A stretch of DNA of 64,000 nucleotides from Bacteroidaceae bacterium. Lineage in GTDB: Bacteria; Bacteroidota; Bacteroidia; Bacteroidales; Bacteroidaceae. This document shows, in pieces, positions 27,151-33,636 of this stretch. A program made the position numbers and the translations under genes. How positions within the stretch are numbered: the stretch's first letter is position 1; each line of letters begins with the position of its first letter. The notes under the pieces are model-generated. The model was not told where the DNA came from. It was given only the letters and a program-made list of their open reading frames with translations, and did not search any database. Location of the stretch: the NCBI GenBank assembly GCA_024401275.1, contig JAKSLJ010000001.1, forward strand, positions 124,001 to 188,000, read 5' to 3'.

Positions 27151-27740
27151 GTAGCAAAGATTTAATATTAGGTACATTGCGCAAGAATGTGCGCGAGACA
27201 TACGATATGCCAGACCTCGGATTCAAGAAACTTACTTTCGACGATCCTGTGGCAGAATTCATAAAGCAAGTTACAACAACTGCCGGCGCTAAGCTTGTTG
27301 AGATCAAGCCGGGCGACGACATCAACGCAAAGATCCGCGAGGCTTATCCTGACGCAAAGGTTATTGCCAGCAATCTTCCGGGCATTGACGCACAGAAGAA
27401 TCCGGATGAGGTTGAAGTTGCACAAGACCTTGACGGCACTGACCTCGGTGTTATCGAAGGCGGTGTGGCATGTGCAGAGAACGCTTGCGTTTGGGTACCG
27501 ATGAACATGAAGCAGAAGGCTATTTGCTTCATTTCGGAATTCCTCATCATCTTCGTGTCAAAGAAGAACATCGTTTCCAATATGCACGACGCTTACAAGG
27601 CTCTTGAGCAGATGGGCGAAACATCTAAGTACGGTTTCGGCACATTCATCTCAGGTCCTTCAAAGACAGCCGACATCGAGCAGTCTCTCGTTTACGGTGC
27701 TCAGGCTGCCTGCGGTGTAACGATATTCTTGACGGACTGA
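27147..27740 (+). CDS. lutC: Lactate utilization protein C (LUD domain)
   Basis: The ATG at 27147 overlapping the lutB stop is chosen; an upstream in-frame TTG at 27126 is inside lutB. The 197-residue protein is a single LUD-domain protein with 'VIASNLPGIDAQKNPDEVE', 'TDLGVIEGGVACAENACVWV' and the C-terminal 'GFGTFISGPSKTADIEQSLVYGAQAACGVTIFL', which are LutC/YkgG motifs. It completes the L-lactate oxidising complex. Its stop codon touches another inverted C-rich repeat pair. Confidence 0.95.
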   Translation: MSSKDLILGTLRKNVRETYDMPDLGFKKLTFDDPVAEFIKQVTTTAGAKLVEIKPGDDINAKIREAYPDAKVIASNLPGIDAQKNPDEVEVAQDLDGTDLGVIEGGVACAENACVWVPMNMKQKAICFISEFLIIFVSKKNIVSNMHDAYKALEQMGETSKYGFGTFISGPSKTADIEQSLVYGAQAACGVTIFLTD

Positions 27741-27874
27741 CCCCCTAGCACCCCAAGGGGGAACTTTAAGAGTTTTATTCGCCATCTTTACAATTAATAC
27801 TAATAATTATTAATAGATAATCTCCCCATCCTCCGAAGCAACTTAAAACACCCCCCTCGGGGGATGGGGGGTCT
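27739..27874. repeat. Inverted C-rich repeat pair filling the lutC-porin spacer
   Basis: The left repeat (27739-27767, GACCCCCTAGCACCCC then AAGGGGGAAC) overlaps the lutC stop. The right repeat (27848-27874, CCCCCCTCGGGGGATGGGGGG) ends 8 bases before the next start codon. The AT-rich spacer contains TTAATACTAA and ATCCTCCGAAG, similar to the words in the lutA-lutB spacer. Confidence 0.8.
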
Positions 27875-27882
27875 GATTTCTT

Positions 27883-29091
27883 ATGAAACACATTCTCCTC
27901 GCCATGTCCCTCCTTGCCGCTCCTTGCGTAATGGCAGATGAAGTTGACGAGTTCGTCAACGACAATACCCCTATCGACAACGAGTTCCTCACCAACGAAT
28001 CCAACCACGAAGGCGGCTTCCTCACTGACTTCCTCAACGAAGCCATCAGCAAGGAGATGGAGTCAGCCGCTTCCGATGCCACTTACGACGGCATGGAGGT
28101 TGGTCGCAAGGTTACCGACTACGTCTCTGCGCCTAAGTTCGGCGGCTACTACATGAGCGGCTATTACTACTCTAGCAAGGAAGGCGCTCATTCCGGCGAC
28201 GGCTTCAAGCAGAAGAATGCCCGCATGTATGTCAGCGGAACAATCCTCAAGGACTTCAGCTATCTCGTTCAGGTGCAGCTCACTAACGCAGCTTTCCACA
28301 TGAAGGACTATTGGCTTGAGTGGAAGAAATATCCTGAGTTCCAGATCAAGGGCGGTCAGTTCATTCGCGTCTTCGGTTACGAGAACCCTTACAACCCATT
28401 CGAATACCACGACGGTGCTTACGCTCAGATTACCCAGAAGCTCTGCGGACAGGCTGACTATGTTGGCGAAGACAATGGCGGCGGTCGTGACAAGGGTATC
28501 CAGATTCAGGGTGACCTCTTCCCTGCAAAAGACGGCCATCGTTTCCTCCATTATCAGTTCATGGTAAGCAACGGTCAGACCATCAACTCTGCCGACAAGA
28601 ACTCGCAGAAGGACCTCTCTGGTATGATTGCCATTCAGCCTATTCAGGGCTTGCGCATCGCTGCTTGGGGATGGACAGGCAACTTCACTGGCAGCAACGG
28701 TGTAACTGTTGACCGCGACCGCTACATGTTCTCTATCTTCTATGATAAAGACGATTGGACATTCCGCACAGAATACGCTCACTCTACAGGTCATAGCGTA
28801 CTCGCAGCAGACGGCAAAGGCGGCTTCACTGACAACGGTAAGCAGCAGGGGTGGTACGCAGCACTCGGCATTCCTTGCAACCCATGGCTCAAGACATGGC
28901 TCAAGTACGATGCTTACGAGAAAGACGCATCAGCATCTACCCTCTGTTCTATCTATTCTGTAGCTCCAAATATCCAGCTCCACAAGAACCTCTGGTTCCA
29001 GCCACGCGTAGCATACGTTCATGATCGCAACCTCACTTCCGACAACCGCAACTACTGCGAACTCTCTTGCGAAGTAGGTGTAAGATTCTAA
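27883..29091 (+). CDS. OprO/P-type outer-membrane porin
   Basis: The 402-residue protein has a signal peptide (MKHILLAMSLLAAPCVMA) and an acidic N-terminal extension. It has a beta-barrel pattern with 'APKFGGYYMSGYYYSSKEG', 'LVQVQLTNAAFHMKDYWLEW', 'GGRDKGIQIQGDLFPAKDGHRFLHYQ' and the terminal 'CELSCEVGVRF' with Phe at the C-terminus. It is a full-length paralogue of the porin at 9787-11151, without the repeat-derived insert. As last gene of the lctP-lutABC cluster it is plausibly the outer-membrane entry route for lactate, but that is inferred from position only. Confidence 0.88.
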   Translation: MKHILLAMSLLAAPCVMADEVDEFVNDNTPIDNEFLTNESNHEGGFLTDFLNEAISKEMESAASDATYDGMEVGRKVTDYVSAPKFGGYYMSGYYYSSKEGAHSGDGFKQKNARMYVSGTILKDFSYLVQVQLTNAAFHMKDYWLEWKKYPEFQIKGGQFIRVFGYENPYNPFEYHDGAYAQITQKLCGQADYVGEDNGGGRDKGIQIQGDLFPAKDGHRFLHYQFMVSNGQTINSADKNSQKDLSGMIAIQPIQGLRIAAWGWTGNFTGSNGVTVDRDRYMFSIFYDKDDWTFRTEYAHSTGHSVLAADGKGGFTDNGKQQGWYAALGIPCNPWLKTWLKYDAYEKDASASTLCSIYSVAPNIQLHKNLWFQPRVAYVHDRNLTSDNRNYCELSCEVGVRF

Positions 29092-29115
29092 TCTCTCTCG
29101 CCAATTCTGTTTAAC

Positions 29116-29168
29116 GAATAGCTACTGCAACATCTGCAACATTTGCAACATCTGCAACATTTGCAACA
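29116..29168. repeat. 9-bp tandem repeat (TGCAACAT[C/T] type), copy 1
   Basis: ATAGCTAC is followed by five TGCAACA units alternating T[C/T]. The complement reads (GTTGCA[A/G]AT)n ending GTTGCAGTAGCTAT, identical in form to 32166-32210 and to the block inside the dehydrogenase gene at 35458-35499. Confidence 0.85.
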
Positions 29169-29179
29169 AATAAAACACG

Positions 29180-29214
29180 AATCCCGTACTCCACACGAAA
29201 TGGAATACGGGATT
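29180..29214. terminator. Bidirectional terminator between porin and GH13 genes
   Basis: AATCCCGTACTCCA (29180-29193) pairs with TGGAATACGGGATT (29201-29214) over 14 positions with one mismatch. The T run is weak on the plus strand (TGTT) and better on the minus strand (GTTTTATTT). Confidence 0.65.
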
Positions 29215-29236
29215 TGTTGGTTATGGCTAGATTCCT

Positions 29237-30970
29237 TTATTGCAACTTCACGATGGCATAGCTGGTGGCTGGCATGTTGACTGAAACCTTGCCGGTCTTC
29301 TTGTCATGCGTGATCTTGAACTTGTCGCCTGCAAGGAGCTTGGTCTTGCAGAACTTGGTATTAATCTCGAAGGTTGCCTCTGAAGCCTCTGCGCGTGGGT
29401 TGAGCATGACGAGGACAACATCCTTTCCAGCTGCACGAGCATAGACGAATGGGTATGTGTTCTTCTCTGCATAGACAGGCACGAACTCAGCATAGTTTGC
29501 CAAGGCTGGTTCGCTGTGACGAAGGGCAATGAGCTTGCGTGTGCGGTTGAGCAATGAGTTTGGATCAGCCTCTTCTGCCTCAACATTAGGAGCATCATCG
29601 GCAGGATCTACAGGGAGATAAAGCTTAGAAGCATCGCCGGTAGAGAAACCGAGATTCTTGCCCGAAGTCCACTGCATAGGCGTACGAGCACCGTTACGTG
29701 GCTGATAGGCACCTTCCACCTGTGGCCAAGATGTAGGCAACTGCTTCATGCCGATTTCGTTACCATAATAGATGAATGGCAGGCCAGGCATTGTGAAGCC
29801 GAAAGCGTAGATGATTTCAAGTTCCTTGTCAGTGCGAGTGTTAGCTATACGAGCGTTGTCGTGATTGCCCAAAGGAAGGCTGATATAGCCCTTGCCAACG
29901 GTCTTTTCGTACTGTTCCATATAGCTTGCAAGGAAGTCTGTGATATTGCCCTTACCATCCTTGTCGAAGAAGCTATGACCCTCGCTGCAACCATTGAGAA
30001 TACGCCAGCTTTCCTTCTGGAAGAGGTCGTTGTAGCCATTGAACCAATGGAAGAAATCCACGTGGAAACACTTGTCGAGAGCGTCCGATGGGAAAGACCA
30101 TTCAGCCACCATCAGCGAACCCGGATATTCCTTCTCGAGCAACTCTCGGATTTCGCGCCAGAAGAGCTTTGTTGCGTTCTCGTTGGTAGTGAAGAACTGT
30201 TCGTTGCCGCGTGTCTGACGAGTCTTTACCAGCGCGCCAGCCATGTCTGCACGGAAGCCATCGCAACCCATATCCATCCAGAAACGAAGCACATCCTTGA
30301 GGTCGTTCTTCATCGCCACAACATCCGGATGATCGGTAGGCAACTGCCATGGCTGGTTAGGGTCAGGGTTGGCAAAGCCGAAGTTCAATGCAGGCTGACA
30401 CCAGTAGAAGTTTCTCATGTACTGACCGTTACGCTCAGCATATCCCTTGATGAACTGACCTGCAAACTCGCGTGGTGGGTCAACCCAGTTGGTCTCTGTC
30501 CAGATGTAGTAGTTTGAGTATTTGTTAGGCTCCTGCTTGCACGACTCCTTGAACCAAGGGTTATCGATTGAAGTATAGCTGATCACATAATCGAATATGA
30601 CATGCATTCCGCGCTTGTGAATCTCCTCGAAGAGCTGCTTTGCGTCCTCGTTGGTGCCGTAGCGTGGAGCTATGCGGTAGTAGTCGCGAATGTCGTAGCC
30701 GGCATCAAGGAACGGAGAGTCGAAGAAAGGATTGAACCAGATGGCATCCACACCGAGGCTCTTCACATAGTCGAGCTTGCTGATGATACCCTTGATATCA
30801 CCAATGCCATCGCCGTCGGAATCGCAGAATGTCTGCGGATAGATTTGGTAGAACACGGCGTTCTTTGCCCAATCCGGTACATCTGGCACTTCGTAGTTGC
30901 CCGTAATTTTCTGCGCATTAGCCGAGAAGCAGAGCGACAGCAGACAGAAAAGAGAGAGTAAATGTTTCAT
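29237..30970 (-). CDS. GH13 alpha-glucosidase or alpha-amylase family enzyme
   Basis: The 577-residue protein has a signal peptide (MKHLLSLFCLLSLCFSANAQ). The TIM barrel carries the GH13 residues: nucleophile Asp242 in 'GCDGFRADMAG', acid/base Glu290 in 'LMVAEWS' and Asp371 in 'LGNHDN'. The N-terminal 'FYQIYPQTFCDSDGDGIGDIKG' with the calcium-type DSDGDGIGD loop is typical of oligo-1,6-glucosidase-like members. Region I reads 'FDYVISYTS' where GH13 enzymes normally have 'DxVxNHxS', so the conserved Asn-His pair is Ser-Tyr here. Periplasmic cleavage of short alpha-glucans is likely. It stands alone, transcribed from its own promoter. Confidence 0.88.
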   Translation of the reverse strand: MKHLLSLFCLLSLCFSANAQKITGNYEVPDVPDWAKNAVFYQIYPQTFCDSDGDGIGDIKGIISKLDYVKSLGVDAIWFNPFFDSPFLDAGYDIRDYYRIAPRYGTNEDAKQLFEEIHKRGMHVIFDYVISYTSIDNPWFKESCKQEPNKYSNYYIWTETNWVDPPREFAGQFIKGYAERNGQYMRNFYWCQPALNFGFANPDPNQPWQLPTDHPDVVAMKNDLKDVLRFWMDMGCDGFRADMAGALVKTRQTRGNEQFFTTNENATKLFWREIRELLEKEYPGSLMVAEWSFPSDALDKCFHVDFFHWFNGYNDLFQKESWRILNGCSEGHSFFDKDGKGNITDFLASYMEQYEKTVGKGYISLPLGNHDNARIANTRTDKELEIIYAFGFTMPGLPFIYYGNEIGMKQLPTSWPQVEGAYQPRNGARTPMQWTSGKNLGFSTGDASKLYLPVDPADDAPNVEAEEADPNSLLNRTRKLIALRHSEPALANYAEFVPVYAEKNTYPFVYARAAGKDVVLVMLNPRAEASEATFEINTKFCKTKLLAGDKFKITHDKKTGKVSVNMPATSYAIVKLQ

Positions 30971-31013
30971 AGTTAGTGTATAAATAAAGGGTTAGTTACT
31001 TGGTTATTCTCCG

Positions 31014-31045
31014 CAAAAGTAACACTTTTCCAGTTAACTACCAAA
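31014..31045 (-). promoter_or_regulatory. Promoter of the GH13 gene
   Basis: On the minus strand TTTG (31042-31045) is separated by 20 bases from TACTTTTG (31014-31021). The GH13 start codon is 44 bases downstream. Confidence 0.75.
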
Positions 31046-31093
31046 TTATTCACTGACTTTTCGTATTATGCTCCAACATTTTCGCTATTTTAT

Positions 31094-31124
31094 TTTGACA
31101 GTTCGCGGGATATGTTTACTTTTG
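31094..31124 (+). promoter_or_regulatory. Promoter of the alpha/beta hydrolase gene
   Basis: TTTG (31094-31097), a 19-base spacer and TACTTTTG (31117-31124) fit the Bacteroidota consensus exactly. The start codon is 21 bases downstream. It is divergent from the GH13 promoter. Confidence 0.8.
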
Positions 31125-31144
31125 CACCAGAATAAACAGAATCT

Positions 31145-32065
31145 ATGGACATGATTATCAACGAATTTTCCTTGGAGTTATCCGACAAAGAGCAAACCAT
31201 AAACTGCGTTGTGTGGAAAGGCGAAGAGCCACCGAAGGCTGTGCTGCAGATTGTGCACGGCATGGAGGAATATGTCATGCGATACAATGCGCAGGCTTGC
31301 GACCTTGTAAAGCGCGGATGGGCAGTAATAGGTCATGACCATCTAGGACATGGCAAGTCGGGCATTCACCAGCGTGGACATTTCACAGACCGCGAGGATG
31401 GCGACAGAATAGTGCAAGAGGACATCTATGCCGTTCATCAGTATGCGCGGAAAACATGGCATGATGTGCCGCTATTCATCATGGGACATTCCATGGGATC
31501 GTTCCTCGTAAGGCGTTGGCTGATGACTCACAGCAATGAGGTGCAAGGAGCAATAATCATGGGCTCCGGATGGTACGATAGCTTCACAGCACACGCCGGT
31601 CTTGCAGCAATAGCCGTTGCCGAGAAACTTCATGGCACAAGGAGCAAGGTGGGATGGCTGACAAGGTTGCTGTCGCCTATGGAGTGGAAATTCCGCAGTG
31701 AAGGACGTTACGCATGGCTCAGCAAGAACAAGGCTAATGTCGAGGCTTTCCAAACCGACCCTCTGCGTGGCTTTGGCTTCACCGTTGGTGCCTACAGACA
31801 CTTTTTCCGAAACATTGCTTCCGTAGCAAAGGCTGAGAATGCAGACAAACTGAATCGTGAACTGCCACTGCTCATCATCTCCGGAAGCGATGACCCTGTA
31901 GGCGGTAATAAAGCAGTAGAGAAAATATCCGCTTTCTACCGTGGATTGGGATGCAGGAATGTATCGCAGATAATCATGGAAGGCGACAGACACGAACTGT
32001 ACTTCGAGGACGACTGCGAGGAGACGATAGCAGCCGTCAGCAATTGGCTGGAAGCGGTGAAATAG
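31145..32065 (+). CDS. Alpha/beta hydrolase of the monoacylglycerol lipase / serine aminopeptidase S33-like type
   Basis: The 306-residue protein has no signal peptide and should be cytoplasmic. It has the alpha/beta hydrolase pattern: 'VLQIVHGMEEYVMRYN' (oxyanion HG), 'WAVIGHDHLGHGKSG', the nucleophile elbow 'FIMGHSMGSFLVRRWL' with Ser near residue 120, 'LLIISGSDDPVGG' (acid) and 'IIMEGDRHELYFEDD' with the catalytic His near 284. This fits lysophospholipase or monoacylglycerol lipase-like enzymes; the substrate is unknown. The TTG-like upstream sequences do not give a better start. It is followed by a REP pair and a tandem repeat. Confidence 0.88.
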   Translation: MDMIINEFSLELSDKEQTINCVVWKGEEPPKAVLQIVHGMEEYVMRYNAQACDLVKRGWAVIGHDHLGHGKSGIHQRGHFTDREDGDRIVQEDIYAVHQYARKTWHDVPLFIMGHSMGSFLVRRWLMTHSNEVQGAIIMGSGWYDSFTAHAGLAAIAVAEKLHGTRSKVGWLTRLLSPMEWKFRSEGRYAWLSKNKANVEAFQTDPLRGFGFTVGAYRHFFRNIASVAKAENADKLNRELPLLIISGSDDPVGGNKAVEKISAFYRGLGCRNVSQIIMEGDRHELYFEDDCEETIAAVSNWLEAVK

Positions 32066-32078
32066 AAGCTATTAATAA

Positions 32079-32154
32079 GATGTAGGGCGAAGATTTCTGA
32101 GTCGTTTCGCGCAATAAAGCCTGGAATTACTGCTCGGAAATCCTCGCCCTACAT
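32079..32154. repeat. REP-pair (BIME-like) element, copy B, next to the RAYT-like gene
   Basis: The ends are GATGTAGGGCGA (32079-32090) and TCGCCCTACAT (32144-32154). Each REP reads GTAG then GGC-GA-nn-ATTT-nn-GA: the left copy has AG:CT and the right (minus strand) GG:CC as the variable pairs, while the distal GGC stem is perfect only in part on the right (GCA). It is about 76 bp like copy A at 15997-16072, and lies 70 bases from the stop of the RAYT-like gene. Confidence 0.8.
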
Positions 32155-32165
32155 ATAAACCTATA

Positions 32166-32210
32166 TTGTTGCAGATGTTGCGTATGTTGCAGATGTTGCA
32201 GTAGCTATTC
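32166..32210. repeat. 9-bp tandem repeat (GTTGCAGAT type), copy 2
   Basis: Four GTTGC-containing units are spaced 9-10 bases apart, ending GTTGCAGTAGCTATTC. The same words occur at 29116-29168 (inverted) and in the coding sequence at 35458-35499. It lies between the hydrolase and RAYT-like genes. Confidence 0.8.
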
Positions 32211-32224
32211 TGTGAGCAAAATGC

Positions 32225-33454
32225 CTATTTCCACCAATCGTCTTTCACATCACTGATGATGCGCACAAGTTCGTTCATCACAAGGCACATCTCACGACTG
32301 ATGGTAGATTGCTTTCCGTTTTGGTTAAGGTTATCGTTAGGGTTATCGTTTCTATAAACATACGTCCAACATGTCATCTGTACATGGCGGTTCTCGGCTG
32401 TTGAATAGAATGCCTTGCCACCTGGTTTATAGCGATTGCTAAAACCGTTATCCATCAGTTCAATGAATGGCAACTGCTCCAGCATCAGCTGTTTCATAAT
32501 ATCGCGTTCCTTAGGGCTAATAAAGGCACTAACCACAACAGCCCCCTCGCGAGCAGCTTTCATAACAGCCTCTTTCTGCTGTTCAAAGAGTGGCGCATCA
32601 GCACGATGACAGATAAGCGACACCTTTCGTCCGGCAGACAGCAACGCGCGGTTGCCAACATAGTCAATAGCAAGCTCTTTCACATCATTCGGTTGCCGCT
32701 TCAAACGGTGATTCACATTAGCCTGCAATGCGCGGCATTTCTCCGGATTGCGTCCAATCCATGGGTCGGAAGCTACAGCAGCAAGAGCGCGCTGCAATGT
32801 CCAATTCTCGGAATGCCCATTACGCATCACGCAGAAACGATCGGGCTTAGAGCGGGTTATCAAGCGTTTTCGAGGATTGTTGCGGATGTACTGCCGCTTA
32901 ATCTCTATCTCCTCCTCCGTCACAGCCTCCACATCGTTGTAGCCACGCACCATGAGAGCAGGGCCACGGAAGGAGTGGGTGTGGTCGCGATCATTATATT
33001 GAGGCGTTCGAACGCCTTTTACATACGTCATCTCGCGCCATGGTATGCCAAGTGTGTCCCAATATCCATGGGTGCATCCTATCATAAATCCTTTGATTAT
33101 ATCACCTAGGTGCTTTTTATTCCCAGACAACAGATGCAATAATCCATGTACATGCTCAGGCATGACCTGAAACTCAATGATCTCAACATCTGGATATATA
33201 GAAGGGGTACGATTCCAACTTTCCTCCACCTTCCTTCCCAATTCTGTCAGCACGCATCGTGGCGCATTCTCGCTACCATCTTCAGCGTTCGGGTCGCCGG
33301 TGAGATACCCAAGCACCGGTGCTTCGCCTCTTGTGTTCAGGGTAACATGAAACCATCCCTCAGTATAATCATTGAGGGGATTACGCTTCAAGGCATCAGG
33401 CGTTTCGGCTTCCTTCTGTCGAATCTTAGCAATCTGTTCGGGAGTTAAAGGCAT
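32225..33454 (-). CDS. REP-associated tyrosine transposase-like protein (RAYT) with extra C-terminal domain
   Basis: The ATG at 33454 (MPLTPEQIAKIRQ) is preferred over one 120 bases upstream because TAACTTTG, the -7 element, lies between them. The protein has 409 residues. Residues about 90-110 hold 'FQVMPEHVHGLLHLL', the HUH motif (H101, H103) of Y1/RAYT transposases. The 'YIRNNPRKR' (189-197) fits the RAYT 'YIHxNP' signature, and Tyr131 in 'IKGFMIGCTHGYWD' is a candidate catalytic Tyr. From about residue 255 an extra domain ('LLSAGRKVSLICHRADAPLF', 'GAVVVSAFISPKERDIM', 'QLPFIELMDNGF') looks like a Rossmann-type DprA/SLOG fold. RAYTs mobilise REP sequences; a REP pair lies 70 bases beyond its stop. 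Confidence 0.75.
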   Translation of the reverse strand: MPLTPEQIAKIRQKEAETPDALKRNPLNDYTEGWFHVTLNTRGEAPVLGYLTGDPNAEDGSENAPRCVLTELGRKVEESWNRTPSIYPDVEIIEFQVMPEHVHGLLHLLSGNKKHLGDIIKGFMIGCTHGYWDTLGIPWREMTYVKGVRTPQYNDRDHTHSFRGPALMVRGYNDVEAVTEEEIEIKRQYIRNNPRKRLITRSKPDRFCVMRNGHSENWTLQRALAAVASDPWIGRNPEKCRALQANVNHRLKRQPNDVKELAIDYVGNRALLSAGRKVSLICHRADAPLFEQQKEAVMKAAREGAVVVSAFISPKERDIMKQLMLEQLPFIELMDNGFSNRYKPGGKAFYSTAENRHVQMTCWTYVYRNDNPNDNLNQNGKQSTISREMCLVMNELVRIISDVKDDWWK

Positions 33455-33501
33455 AGCGATTTCGTTTTCACATGATTTTGAGGAATGTTTGAATTCGTCT
33501 G

Positions 33502-33509
33502 CAAAGTTA
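33502..33509 (-). promoter_or_regulatory. Possible -7 element for the RAYT-like gene
   Basis: The minus strand reads TAACTTTG at 33502-33509, but no clear TTTG is found about 19 bases upstream. The element decides the start codon because it lies downstream of the longer frame's start. Confidence 0.5.
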
Positions 33510-33579
33510 CATTTTTTATTGAAAGTTTGCACCGCATACGGGAAAATAGCTTCACTTTGCAAGAAAAACGGCATATTGT

Positions 33580-33610
33580 TTTGCGGATAAAAAAAATATT
33601 TGTAACTTTG
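33580..33610 (+). promoter_or_regulatory. Promoter of the D-lactate dehydrogenase-type gene
   Basis: TTTG (33580-33583), a 19-base spacer and TAACTTTG (33603-33610) match the consensus. The start codon follows 26 bases later. Confidence 0.8.
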
Positions 33611-33636
33611 CCCACAAGAATAAACCCTAAACTTTC

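Noticed and set aside
33455..33574. 40-residue N-terminal extension of the RAYT-like protein
   Set aside because: A TAACTTTG -7 element lies within it, so transcription would begin downstream.
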